A model generated the notes under the pieces. The model was not told where the DNA came from. It made no database searches and saw only the letters and a program-made list of their open reading frames with translations. 64,000 bases of DNA from Thalassia testudinum (taxonomy: Eukaryota > Streptophyta > Magnoliopsida > Alismatales > Hydrocharitaceae): NCBI GenBank assembly GCA_037157565.1, contig JAZHRO010000054.1, forward strand, positions 11,267,501-11,331,500, written 5' to 3'. Positions within the stretch are counted from its first letter, which is position 1; every line of letters starts with the position of its first letter. The position numbers and the translations under genes are program-made. Positions 11,454 to 23,639 of the stretch are shown piece by piece.

Positions 11454-12676
11454 AACTAATCCTAGAAAATATGAAGATGGACGTGTGGAAAAGGATTCTC
11501 AGGAAATATCTTTCTCACTTATTTTGGTGACTCTCACATTAATTTTTTTGTTGACCAGTGGCAAACTAGTCATGACGTGCGTAGTAAGACATGCTATGGT
11601 GGTCAATATTGGGATTCAATTCTAATGCCGGGGCACGTGTGTAATACTCTACGCCAACATGGATGTAAGGCTAGCATGTATGCCAGTTTATGTACTACCT
11701 ACACATGCAAATTTCTCTAACTTGATTGATTGGTGGTCTCCGATGGTCCAATTTGGAGGTCGAGCCAAGTCCCAATGACTAATAAGTCAGGTTGATCCAT
11801 TCAACAACAAAACTTGTCATTATAATAATGTAAACCAAACCAACTGTCAAACAGCAGCAACATCCTCCGCTCAAGATGTGTCATCATCTTATTTTTTTTG
11901 TTTTAAACAGTATTGACATTTATTATATACAATACTAACAAATATTTTAATTGTATGACTCAAGCCTCATGCTACGTGGACAATTTACATGAAGGGATGG
12001 AAACCCGCCCTTAATTTATGTGGGAATGGCCATGCAAAGCAACCTTTTTTTCCCACACGACAACAGGAATGAAAAAGATTGATCGATTAAGAAATGTTGC
12101 ATGATTGGTTTAAATGCTCGTTCTATGATTGAGGAAAAGAAAATCTTAATAACAGATTGTAACCAAAATGATTGATGAAGGGTATATAACAATCAGAATG
12201 CGGCCACCACAAAATCCAATAGGTATCGATAGAAAATTAGAAATAAGCAAACAACCAAGAAAAAAAACGATGGGAAAAAAAAATCGATTCAAATGGAAAT
12301 AAGTAATATCACAAAAAAAAGAAACATAAAACATCAATCTCGACCACTAGTTCCTTACGTCAAAAGAAAGGGAAACAAACAAGTGCCAGTTTGGACTTTT
12401 ATTTTAATCAAACTAATCAATATAGGGACGACGTTGAAGGCGAGAAGATTCTCCAATAATGCACCTAATTCATTAAGACAACCTCAAATCTAACTCATCT
12501 AATTTTAAAGGTGCAAGAGCTCCGTAAACGACTCCAACCGTTTTTACCTTTTGGCAAATCAATACAAAGCATCCAGAGTGTCGAGCTATCCCGTTCCGAT
12601 GGAAGAGGAGATAAGGATTCAAGTTGGAGCCTATTTGAAACATTTTGAAAGGTATCTATGCATACGTCAAAACATC
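11454..12676. other. Intergenic DNA without a supported gene
   Basis: This is AT-rich sequence between the retroinsertion and the CACTA element. The open frames at 12,146-12,493 are lysine- or phenylalanine-rich by composition and have no recognisable domain. Confidence 0.5.
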
Positions 12677-12679
12677 ATG

Positions 12680-12707
12680 CACAGTATGAAAAATAGATTT
12701 TCGTAAC
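12680..12707 (+). repeat. CACTA 5' terminal inverted repeat
   Basis: This 28-bp terminus starts CACAG rather than the common CACTA. It matches 19 of 28 positions of the inverted right end at 24,996-25,023, ending in the shared TTTTCGTAAC. It is directly preceded by the target duplication ATG. Confidence 0.85.
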
Positions 12708-12754
12708 ACTTTTATTGCAATGGTTTTATTAAAATCATTGTATATAGTAGAGTT

Positions 12755-13015
12755 CTTAGACGACGATTTTAAAATCGTCTTATTCCTTATATATACGATT
12801 GTTGGAATTACAATCGTCTTATATATTTACCATAATCTTGTGCAATAAGAGTGGTGGACTCGCATGTATTTATACGACGGTTTATATAAAAATCGTCATA
12901 ATATAGACGACGATTTTATCTTGTAACCGTTGTATATATTGATTGTAAATTTTGGTCGGAAGACATTTTTTCACATCTACCCAAGTTTAAACGACGATTC
13001 CTACAAAAATCGTCA
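12755..13015. repeat. CACTA 5' subterminal repeats (ACGACGATT type)
   Basis: At least six direct or inverted copies of a roughly 10-bp motif (ACGACGATTTT, AATCGTCTTA, ACGACGGTTTA) occur within 260 bp, some as back-to-back palindromes. The same motif is repeated inside the right end (24,670-25,000). In En/Spm such subterminal arrays bind the accessory protein TNPA. The 5' position here supports the element boundary. Confidence 0.75.
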
Positions 13016-13079
13016 TCTAAAGTTCCTGTGCCCAAAATCCAACGCACAAACCCCTATACGTTGGTCATCTTTCTCACGT

Positions 13080-13480
13080 GTGCTCCTTCTGACAGAGCAC
13101 TCCTCCGTCAACCTCTCCTCCTCCTCGTAAGGTTCTCCTCCTACTTAGAGATCTCGCCACCACATGCTCCTCCTCCTGGTCATCCTCCTTTGCGCGTGCT
13201 CCTCCCCCTACTCATCCTGCCACCATCACGTAGCCAACCATCCTCCTCCCATGCGCTGCCAGCCGTCCTCCTCCCATCCACACGTACGTAGCCCCAATCG
13301 CCCTCCTCATGTGCCGCCACTCCTCCTCCCATCTGCGCATAGCCCTAGATCCTCCTCCTCCTTCCAACAACCTCCACCTCCCCCTCCTTCCAGCAGCACC
13401 GCCGCCTCCTCCTCCTCCTCAATCCCAACCGTAGACCCCTCCTCCTCCTCGCTGACGCTGATGAGAGACTCATCATGATC
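13080..13480. other. CCT-rich low-complexity segment inside the CACTA element
   Basis: Dense CTCCTC/CCTCCT repeats give Pro/Ser/Leu-rich translations in several frames. A similar CT-rich piece recurs at 17,475-17,600. The intervening 13,480-17,470 could therefore be an insertion into one original CT-rich leader. No protein family is recognisable. Confidence 0.4.
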
Positions 13481-14519
13481 TTTAATTACCCCTAATTAAC
13501 TAATCTTCCTAGTTAATTAGCTAAGTTTATAAATATATAAGGGTTAATTATAAAATAAGGGATATACAATAAAGGACCTTAAAATAAATTTAAAATGATA
13601 TTCTATCATCCAATTAATATTATTAATAATCTAGATAATAATTGGATTCGAAATCTTATTAATCATTCCCTTAATTAATAAGTTAAGTAACTTAAACATA
13701 ACATATACATAAGAATATAATAACTTAAGTAATTTTATTTAATCTAATAAATTAACCTAAAAAGGCCAAAAATATAAATTCAAGGTGTAAACATAATAGT
13801 TACCTTATTTACTAACATATATGAAAAGTTGAGAAAGATCTAAGTTAAAATAAACCTTCAAAACCTGGGTTTACATTTAGGTCCATACTATTCATTACAA
13901 TCTGGTCCTTAATCTTCATAAAAGCCCTTAGGTTTCACTACATTTAGGTCCCTCTCGTCTTCTTCTTCTTCATCTGTTTGGACGGCTGACGATGGAGAGT
14001 GATTCCACCCCGCAATCACTGCCCGGTCGACATCATCCTTCCTTCTCCAAGCTCTTGGAGCTTGCGCTCACCACTCCATCTTCATCCATCGGTCTTGATT
14101 ACTCGAAAATCCTAATTTCTTGTGGGAGTTAACTACACCGTCATCGGAGACGATGCCGGAGGTTAAGCTCCCCAAGCTTCCACTTCATCCAGACTCCACC
14201 GTCTTCTTTGTCGTCATCCACTATAAATACTCCCTCACCCCTCCGATTTCTCTCAAGTTGGCTCCCTTCCCTCTTCTAACACTGAGCTGACCCAATAGGC
14301 TATTATCTCCACAACTCCGACGACCTTCCATCTCACTCTCCGACTTCCTCCATCCATCTTGATCAGTTGAGGAGATCCGCCGAGGTTAGCTGCGTCTCTT
14401 GACATAGGCGCCGACCAAGGAGATCCTTTGCTCCATCCATTTTCACCCACTGGAGATTCTTCTTACACCCTCTAATTTCATCGTCCGCCATGAGCCTTCG
14501 GTGGAACCCTATTGACCCC

Positions 14520-16125
14520 TTCGTCCAGGTAAAAGTAGATTAGGAGTAGTAGGAGTAGGGTAGTTTATGTAGGTAGTTGGTTAGGTAGCTTAGTCATAAT
14601 TTTAAAATTTAATGTTCATCTTCCTCAACTTCGGCGAGCTCCTTGAGCTCGCCAGTGCCTTAATTTTATCTTTTAAATTCATTGATCACCTTCCTTTAAC
14701 CTTCACGACCATTTCTAATCCATTAAAACATTTACTTGGATCATTGAATCGCCTAATTCACTTTCACCTCCACCAACTACTGTTGCTGTCCATGGCGGCA
14801 GTAGCTGATTTAGCTTCACATCCACATGGCCCTCCATCATCTTTTCATTACTAAGGATCCTGTTCCGTACTTTAATATGAGTAATTACCATTTATAATGT
14901 AAACGCCCAATTTTAATTAAGTTCCTGAGCTCGCTGTCTATGGCAGCTCAGGAGTAGTTCAAATCATTAATTATATATATATAGTATGACAATTACTTGT
15001 TGACTTGTTTTGACCACTCAATTGAGTGGTAAAATAGGTCATGAGCATTAACCAACTCAGATTCTTTAAGAAATGAATTCACTGTTAAATCTTTCTTTCA
15101 ATGATTAATTAAAGAAATTAATTTGATCATAAGGTTCCCTGCAACCTCAGAAACCTTTTCAGACTAAACATGGCACGTTTTACCATTCTGAACACAATTA
15201 CATCTTTTTCTGGACTCACCGGGGCTCCGGCGAGTCAAAATGAGTTCTTCAGCCTATTAAGCTTAGTGAGAAGCTCCAGATCAATGATTTAATGATCACT
15301 GATTATTCTGAGGTTGTTTATTTGAGGATTAAGTGTCTGGAGGTTGTGATAGGTATTCATCTTCTCCAACTCCAGCAGAGTTGGAGAAGTCTGTCAGTTA
15401 GGTTAGAGTTGCGTTTAAGGTGTCTAGAAGCTTCAGTGTAGTGCACTGAAGCTATTCATAACCTCAACCCATTGTAGAGACCTCCCAAATTCCCTGATGA
15501 ACAAAGTATTTTTGGAGCTCAGGTGACAAGCCTGAAACCCTAGAATCCTAAGTTCAAACACCTATGTGAGGGTCTGAGCAAGTTCCTGCGGTTGAGAAGA
15601 TTCTATTTTAGGCTTTAATTCCCTATGAAAAGGTTTAGAATAGAAAGTCAATTTTTGAGCCTCACAGTCAAACCTAAGAAGGAGATTCTGATTTTGAGCA
15701 CAATCAGATGATTTGAGAAGCTTAAGTTGATTCTGAGAATCTGTTGAATAGTATTAGAATGATCAAATTGAGCTCAGACATGTATTTTGGTTAGGATTCA
15801 ATTACTGCCAGTTTGGATTATTTTTGAACCTAAACTGACGACAGAAGCTTTTTGACGAGATTTGCTCTGAAATCCTACCCAGTTGAGTTTGTAACAACCC
15901 TTAAAATCTATTTTAATCAATTAAGAATTTTCTTCTATGTCTGTACATCTATTTTTAAGTTTAAAATCTGTTCTCTAAAGCTTTTAGAGAAGCTTGAAGT
16001 CTCTCTGCTGTTCCTGAAGCTTTAAGAGCTTCAAAACCCACTCCAGCTGCTGCGGAATCTTCTGCAGAACCCATTTAGACCCTTACTAAGAGAGGAAAGT
16101 CCAGCTGTGGAGTCTGTGAAGACTT
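14520..16125. other. Cluster of short perfect hairpins
   Basis: Short inverted repeats with tiny loops follow each other at 14633-14653 (9-bp stem), 14923-14953 (9), 15013-15030 (perfect 18-bp palindrome), 15213-15236, 15361-15389 (12), 15429-15453 (10) and 15972-15990 (8). Weaker ones lie at 15131-15157, 15601-15656, 15809-15837 and 16108-16121. No tandem repeat explains them, since the stems differ in sequence. No coding frame spans the region. It lies within the CACTA element, in what may be a separate nested insertion (13.5-17.5 kb). A structured non-coding transcript or an unusual transposon terminus are both possible. Confidence 0.6.
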
Positions 16126-16317
16126 ACTCTATTTCCAGGCGATAAAACCCATAGGAACCCCCTAGATTCACTTTTCAAATTGAAGAGGAAAACATCCTCT
16201 TAACTTAAAATTAACCCTGCAATCTTGTAGAGCTATCTTAGAGCTTTCCATCAAGCCTTGTTTCGTTTGATTTGGAGCTTTGAGTAGGGAGATATCCTTG
16301 GTTGAAGTCGGGTCTGG

Positions 16318-17050
16318 AGGGGGGAAACGTAGTCCCACATCGGTAAACTACGAGCGGGCGACTTAGTACAAATGGAATTTGTGCAGTAAGCGATTCAATC
16401 GTCAAGCGCTCGGTGTGATCAAAACATCTGACCATTCTGAGCATATGTGTGTGTGTGTGTGCGGGCATGTGTGTGTGCCTGCGGGTGTGTGCCCGAGTGG
16501 GCGTGTGCGATGTTGGCCCTGAGAGGGTGAGGCCTGGGAGGTGGTTGAGCCGGATTGGCTAGAATCTATGAACCTGAAATAAATCAAAATTAAATCAAAT
16601 AAGGCGAGGACTGAGTAGGGTCTGGTCCCACCCTGATCTCTGGGTGCTGTGTATCTTCGAAAGGACCTCACCGCAAATAAAAAAAATAAGTTTTGGTTAA
16701 AGAGCAAATAAACTCGGTTCAGTTGAAGGTTTAAAGGGAAAGCTAAGAAGCAGAGAAGCAAAAGAGCTGAAGGCCAAGTGTTGCAATCACTAAAGTAAAG
16801 AAAGAAAGCTAAGTTTAAGGGAAAGAAAGAGAAGGAACAGGCACGACTACTAGGAAGAAGACTAAGGGAAAAGAAGAAGGCAGGAGCAAAAGAAGAAAGA
16901 AGAAAGAAGAAAGAAAGAGAGCACGAGAGAGAGTAAAAAATAAATAAATAAAAGAAAAGGAAAATAAAGAGATAGAAGAGCAAAAAAGAAGAAAGGAAGA
17001 GAGAGAGGTTGAAGAAATAAAGAAAAGAAATTATTTTTCTTGCATTATTT
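16318..17050. other. LTR- or leader-like segment with (GT)n and purine-rich tract
   Basis: TAGTCCCACATCGG at 16,333, a motif often seen in plant retroelement leaders, is followed by a (GT)n-rich stretch (16,446-16,505). A long GA-rich purine tract (16,735-17,030) then switches to TTTTCTTTTTAATTT. The same order (TAGTCCCACCTCG, GA-rich tract, T-rich switch) appears at 19,975-20,670, so both may be pieces of one repeat family. The 193-codon minus-strand frame here is the complement of the purine tract and is not a gene. Confidence 0.4.
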
Positions 17051-17784
17051 TCTTTTTAATTTCAATTGTTGTAATAAGACATGTTGTATTTAGAAAAACT
17101 CTTATTTGCCTTACTTCTTTTGAAATAAATAGAAAACTAATATATTTACTTGCTAATAAAGTAGATCATTTGAGTAAATGTAGTTTCATATGGGATTTTA
17201 CATATTTCTTAAGTTTAAATCATTTGGCAAAATTCTTGTTCTTAAAATTAACTCAATTATAACTCCTATACTTGAAAAGAAAAACAAAGATAACTAATGA
17301 ATTTAAAAATGAATTATACCTCCCAGCGAATAACGTGGACTCAACCAGTAAAAATTTCTAAAATGTTAGGTTAATTCGACCTTATACTACTAATCGACAC
17401 AACTTGAGTTAACCTAAGCGACTTTTCTCTACTCTTAATTAAGTAAAATAAACTTAATTACTGAGTTAAGGTAAGAAATGCATCACTGCCCCTCCTCCTC
17501 AACCACAAACCTGGCTAGCCCCACCTCCTCCCATCCGCAGCCCCCCCTCCTCCTCCTCCTCATCCCATTCACAACACCCCAAGCTCCTCCTCTTATTGCT
17601 CCCCCTAATTACGAAATATTTTGTATTAAGTAAATGTTAATTTTGATTAATTTTTTTAATTGATTTTATTTATTTACTTATAAATATTTGCAATCTGATT
17701 TAGGTATCTCGCATCGTCGGATACTTTCTCTGTGATTCATGCGCTTTATTGAGGTATGAAATTAAATTATCTTAATTCATTTGT

Positions 17785-17945
17785 GAATGAAGGTGAAGTG
17801 TGCCCACTTAACTACGTTTAGAATGTGGGGTGTGCCCACTTAGGTTTAGAATGTGAGGTGTGCCCACTTGATGGTTATTTCTGAATGCTTATTTTATGAA
17901 TGTGGGGTATGCGCACTTGATGCTTATTTATGAATGCTTATTTGA
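17785..17945. repeat. Degenerate tandem repeats with GTGTGCCCACTT core
   Basis: Four imperfect units with spacing of about 30-60 bp carry a core like GAATGTGGGGTGTGCCCACTT. The downstream units add TGATGCTTATTTATGAATGC. This is local duplication inside the CACTA element just before the solo LTR, and no function is evident. Confidence 0.6.
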
Positions 17946-18153
17946 TTGTATATCTTGTGTGAAATTTTTTATGAATTTAAGAAGTTTGGAAAAAGTAATG
18001 AGAAGAGGGAAAGTGAAAGGAGATGGAGTAGGAGAGGAAGAGAAGGGAAAGGGATGAATAAAGAAGAATATGAATTAATGAAGGGAAGGAGGAGAGGAAG
18101 GATAGGGAGAAGAGAGGATGAATAAATAGATAGGAGATGAAGAAGAGGGAGAG

Positions 18154-21100
18154 TGTTACGACCCGGTTCCCGGATCCCTACAGTACCCAAGATCGACTCG
18201 ACTCAACTAATCCAAAGACACGGTCGTCCAATAAATAAATAACCAAAAGCAGGAAAATAAAACATATTCACACATGCAATATAACTAAGCAGAAGAAACG
18301 TATAAAACAGTAAAGGAAATAGAACAGCCGTCTCAGTACATACCACAACAACAACAATAACAACGGAAAGCAGAAGGGAAACAGTAGTAGCAAAACGGCA
18401 ACAAAGAGTCCATTACATGCTACAACAGTAGAGAAAAAGAAAGGAAGTGCTGAAGAAAAACTACAGCTAGACTCGACTGGACCTAGCACCCTCCGTAGCT
18501 AGAAACTCGAGCTGCTCAACTCCTAGTCCTGAACAGTGTTATGAAAAGACAAAGTCAGCGAACGCTAAGTAGAGTGGTATCTATATTATCTAAGTACAAA
18601 ACAATAAATGCAACAAGTTTAATTCTCATTTCTATTTATCTTTTTTATATGTTTCCATTTCACCCATTTCTCAAAGTATCTAGATATTTCCTGATCTTGC
18701 ATGTTCCTAATGGGAACGATCTTGATTGCAGTCTTTTCCATAGAGTAGAAGGTACACGTGGCACTCTCCTGGCCAGGAGAGTCCCCCGTGGCACTTTCCC
18801 TTCGTTCTTTGCAAGCCGGTCCCTCTGTCATCTGCAACAGCTGCCCATGCCTTTGGCGACTTTGCGCGGAGGATGGCGCCGCGCGGGGTATGGGGATCGG
18901 CCCCAGAAACGAGAGAGGGGTCCCCTGCGTTGTCTTCTCCCGCATGGACCCCCTCCCATGCCCTGTCGATGCCCATACCTCTCGTGCGAACGCGCGAGAG
19001 GCATGGGTCTCTTTTCCGGCCATTCTCCGGCAGCCTGCCCACTCTTCCACCTCGAGTTCTCCTCCTCGCCAGCACCTATAAAAGGAACGGCAGGGGCTAC
19101 TGTTTGGGTCAAACTTGTTTTGGCCGCAGAATCCCCCAGATTTCATCTCCCTCTCTCCGGCCAAGCAGCTCGCAAGCTCCAGCGATTCTTCCTCCTCCCT
19201 CTCGCCGCTCTACTGCCATACCTGCAGTAGGGTTCACTCCGCCTCGTCCTCCCACGTCGCGTCGCACCAGTGCACGCCTTCCCATCCTCCTCCTCCTCGT
19301 CGTTATCTCCCTCAGGGCCATCTTCTCCGACGACAGCACAAACGAGCTGTCCGTCTCCGCTGCCCCCCTTTCACTCCAACTAATCTAGATAAGCTCCCCA
19401 TCTTCTACTCTTTCATTTCCCTCTTTTTATTTCACACAACACCCCTCGACCACCACTATCCGCCTGCATCTTCCCCATCTCCGGCCACCCTCCGGTGAGA
19501 CGCCTCCATCACTCCGCACCCCCACACGTCTCGCCACCCACCTCACAACCTCCACCACACTCCACTGAACATCATTCACCCACTCACACACCGCCTACAC
19601 CACCACAAATGCCCCCCGACCTAACCCATAACTCCAGCCACAGAGCGACCTAGGCACGCACGCCTAGGTCGCCCCACAGCCAGCCAACCTCCGCTTCCCC
19701 TTCACCATGATACAGCGAAGGTTTTCCTCTGATCTGATAGGGCCGCAAGGCCTTGTTTCCTCATTTTAGGTTTCGACCCTCTTCCGCCATTAACGCGGGC
19801 GCAAAGAAGCTTGCTCGTGAGCTCCATGTCGTGCGCTCCAGGCGTCAGAGTCCCAGGAGGTGCGGATTGGCGTCGCGATCTCACACAGCCAAGCAATTGG
19901 CTCAGCAGGTGATCGAGGCTGTGGCAATTGGGGAAGATCTCTTGCGGGAGTGCGAGCAACAGCAGGCGGGACATTAGTCCCACCTCGTAAGCGTCTGAGC
20001 GCAGCACAGCAAATAAATTGAAAAAGTGTATTAGGCTTATCGCCTTCGATACACAGGGGTCAGGTCCCTCACCTACACACTCGCACACGCCCTCGCCCGC
20101 GCTCACACCCTGCGGGCCTGGGTCCGAGCCCGATTACCTGACTAAGCACTCCTCGCCCACCACCGCACGCCGGTGGGCCTGGTCTCGGGCGGTTTACCTG
20201 ACCCGTATACCCACGAAGTCTCTGGGAGCGAACCTTTGAGAGAGAAATAGAGAGAGAGATGTGGGGCGAGTAGCAGTTAGGTTTTGCCTAACCGTGTAAC
20301 GTGCAGGGAAGCAGGAGTGGAAGAAAGGAGGAGGAGCGGAGCAGAAGAGAAGAAGAGCCGCAGCAGCTGAAGAAAGAAGAAGATAGGAAAGAGGAAGCTG
20401 TAGAGAAAAGAAAGAGAAGAAGCAGCCGAGAGCTACAACAGAAGAAGAAGAAGAAGAAGAAGGAAGCCGAATAGAGAAGAGAAGAAAAAGAAGCCAAGAG
20501 GAGAAGAACCTGCGAGGCACTGTAGTAAAGGGGCTGATAAGGCGTCTGATTCAAAGGATCAGACGTCCGAGAAAGGAAAGGCAAAGAAAGAAGAGAAGGA
20601 AGAGAGAAGAAGAGAAGAAAGAAAGAAAAGAAGAAAAGGATTTTTTGTTCATTCTCTCTTTAATTTTTGTAAAATAGTATATAGTTAATTATGAATTTGT
20701 ATGCTTCTAGAATCAAAAGTTGCTCCCTGAGTTTGACCTCAGGATATTCTAAATTTCGAGTAATAAATTAAAATAAATTGGTAATCGCTTTTCATGGTAA
20801 TACTACAACGAAGATATCTTCAAAGCACCGCGAAAATCAACCGATCACACGTACTCAAGGGCCAGCACACTTCCAGTCTACATTCCAGATTTTTTTTCTA
20901 TCAACAGGAGTTCTACTCCTAATTCCCCGTAGGGTTCGTTCTCATGTTCACCTCATTTATCCAGATCCGAATCTCATCTTTCATAATTCAATTCTCATCC
21001 ATATTCATGCAGCTCGTGTTTTCATAACTCAATTCTTAATAACATGCAGCTGGTGATTTCACAGGTAATTATTCATTAAATACAGGAAGCTCCTATTTTA

Positions 21101-22471
21101 ACAGGCAACTCGTAATTATAATACAAGTATTTGTTAGCAATTTATCTTAGTCACGCATGCAAGTAAACCATACAATACAAACATGCTCATTCAATTCTCT
21201 ACCCTAGGGTTTATTCCACATCCTAGGGTTCCATTCGGCCATTTCTACAAGCACATTCTTATTGAAATATTTTTAATTGAATTAAACCACTCAACCAGAA
21301 AACACAAGAGTAATGGGGGCTCGAACCGCAGACCCAAACGTCTCTATGAGCCCCAAATGTGCAACAGGATGAAATCTTATACCAGGGAATATATCAGAAA
21401 AGGAGAGTTGAAAACAATGTATAACAGACTCTAGTACGTAGAGGAACTCTAGAGGAAAGTACAGGTATTTCGTTCGCGCAAAACGGATCCCGATCGGATA
21501 ATAAACAAGTCAAAAATGTGCCTACTATTCAAAATCAAATGTCTGGGAATAATGATAGACGTCTTAAAAGGCGTCAGATCTTACCTTATGTTCTCTGCGG
21601 CTGATTCAGACATCCAGACTCCCTCTGCAGCCGTCTGGGGACAGTTCTAGACGTCGGGCAAGGTCTCCGATCATCTGGATGCACCTTCGGACGTTTGGTG
21701 ATGTGATCAGACGTCCAAAAACACGTGGGAAAGCATTCTGCGCACCTTCCCAAGGACCTTTACCTGCGTACGAAAATCGTAGGTCCAAATCAGGCCAGAC
21801 CAATCTTCTGCGATGAGGCCTGCATGGTCGTAACCGTGAAAAAGTACATACCTCAGCACTGAGCATACTTTTAGACATCCAGCCCCAAACTCGGACGTCC
21901 TGCTACCGCCACGATCGTCTGGTCGACTCCCCAGATGTCTGATACTAGAGAAAATCCCAGAATCAGAACCTCTCCAGCGAGCTGTCTCCTTCGAGAGCTC
22001 GCCTGTAGGAGCCTCCGCAGTCCCTCCCACAGCTGCTGAGGGTTGGAAGCCGCCTCCTCGAGCCCCTCCGAGCCTTCATCAGAGCTCCACCGAGCTTCCA
22101 CCGAAGCTCCACCAAAGGCCCACCGACCTTGGGCCTCCTCATCCTCCCATGCTCTCCTCCTTCCTCCCTCTCGCTCTCCCTCGCTCACCCTCCACTCGCC
22201 TCATTGGAGATTCGAAGGTGGTGCTGGATAGGGTGTGAGGAGGAGAGGAGAGGGGAAGGGAGGGGTTTATATAGGAGGGTGTGGGGTTTAAGGTTCAGGG
22301 GAGATGAGGAAGAGAGAGAGGAAGGAACAATCTCTACGAGTCGCCCGCGCGTAGAGCGCAGTAACAAAAATTCCACTTTCAGACGTCTGGGAACGGGTCC
22401 AGACGTTTGGTCAGACTTCTGACTGAAACTCCAGACGTCTTAAATGGCTAAAAGTGTAACGGGTCATTACA
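18154..22471 (+). mobile_element. Family 1 solo LTR, copy E, chimeric, with an inner insertion
   Basis: It starts TGTTACGACCCGGTTCCCGG and ends CGGGTCATTACA, so it is bounded by TG...CA with a short inverted match. The 5' part (18,154-18,790) and the 3' part (20,850-22,471) align in order with copies A, B and D, including the landmarks ACGATCTTGATTGCAGTCTT and CTCCTAATTCCCCGTAGGG. TTTATATAGGAGG at 22,265 fits a promoter near the LTR's 3' end. Flanks differ (GAGAG left, CAGGT right), so there is no target duplication and recombination between two LTRs is likely. About 18,790-20,850 is foreign to the family and has its own TATA box. Copy E lies inside the CACTA element. Confidence 0.7.
18790..20850. 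mobile_element. Unclassified insertion inside solo LTR copy E
   Basis: This stretch has no counterpart in copies A, B, C or D, so it entered or replaced part of copy E. It has a CpG-rich start and a core-promoter-like CCTATAAAAGGAAC at 19,073. A TAGTCCCACCTCG motif (19,976), a GA-rich purine tract (20,230-20,640) and a T-rich switch follow. That layout suggests an LTR or a TRIM-like element. The ends are approximate, and I could not find TG...CA termini with a matching 5-bp duplication. The overlapping open frames (up to 229 codons at 18,541-19,230) are compositional and occur in all frames. Confidence 0.45.
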
Positions 22472-22974
22472 CAGGTTTTGGGAGGGGATAATCGAGTTAA
22501 AATACTTGCCTGTCGACACTTATGATCATGTTATATGGACAATGCAAAGTGTTTGTACACCTTACTTACATTCACATAGCTTTGTCTTTATAGTATGCTA
22601 TAAGAGTCGTCGTCCTTTGTTCAGAAGTTCTAAACAAAGGGAGTTCCTGAAGATTTGATCGCAACTTAGGGTATCTTGTTACATGGAACAGATGTTTGGA
22701 GGAATTTCGGTAGTATCTTTTCCCTCTTCACCGGTATACTAACTGATCTTATCTACGTTCCTAATGCACCCTTAAATGGGAGTTATTAGGAATGTAGTTA
22801 AGGTTAATCTTGGGGAGTATACTGAAGAAGTGTAAGGAGATGCTGCCAAAATTTCTCCAGACACCAGTTACATGTAACAAGTAATATTGTGATCAAATCT
22901 TCAAGGATGGGTTATTAAGTGAAAATCTTAATTAAAATACAGACACTGTTATGAAATCATATTAATTATAATTT

Positions 22975-23638
22975 TTGGGTGATTTTATTTCATTTTCATA
23001 CATTATCATTGATAAGTCTTGGATTACTTTGAGGAACTCGGATTACTCTCGATACAAGAATGGAGTGAGAGAGTTCCTTGATTGGACATTTTATGACAAT
23101 AGAAAGTCATTCAGACGAGGAGACAAGTTTGACAAGATATTTTACCCATGTAGGAGGTGCTTGAATAGATATTTACATGATAGGAACACTATATACGAGC
23201 ACACGATTTGCAACGGTTGATGGCAGCATTATACTAACTGGATTGCACATAGAGGGGATCAGACAGAGGAAGAGAGATGATCTATGATAGATTTCGATGA
23301 GACAGCTGTAGACATTGAAGCTGATGACATCGATGAAATGCTTGATGAGATGAGAGCAGGAGTCAAAGATCCGACTATTGGGGAAACTTGTAATCAGTTT
23401 TATGATACTATTAGGGCAGCGGACGAACCTATTGCTCCTGGTATTATGTCAATTTCTAAGTTGCCATTTCTTTTAAAGTTATTTCAGACGTAGGTTATGA
23501 ATAGAGTAACCTCTAAATTGATGTTCGAGGTGCTTGAATTTATTGGAGAGTTTTTAAATGATCTGAAAGGTTACCCAAAGACATGGTATGAAGCAAAGAA
23601 ACAGATTTGTGGACTTGGTTTAAATTACAAAAAATAGA
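22975..23638 (+). pseudogene. CACTA transposase (TNP2/TNPD-like) N-terminal fragment
   Basis: The translation contains a transposase-associated domain, seen in DKSWITLRNSDYSRYKNGV, then PCRRCLNRYLHDRNTIYEH and TNWIAHRG. The typical TNP2 linker follows: FYDTIRAADEPIAPG, SKLPFLLKLF, LMFEVLEFIGEF and YEAKKQICGLGLNYKK. In the family this leads into the catalytic domain, which is absent here: after GLGLNYKK comes a stop and then sequence from the downstream gene. Several in-frame stops (for example after ICNG and after KLFQT) show it is dead. An internal deletion joining the two transposon genes is the simplest reading. Confidence 0.82.
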
Positions 23639-23639
23639 T

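Noticed and set aside
16402..16983. 193-codon minus-strand frame rich in Phe, Leu and Ser
   Set aside because: It is the complement of a GA-rich purine tract with (GT)n. There is no domain or plausible start.
18541..19388. Overlapping frames of 100-229 codons on both strands
   Set aside because: The CpG-rich segment inside solo LTR copy E is open in nearly every frame, and no protein family is visible.
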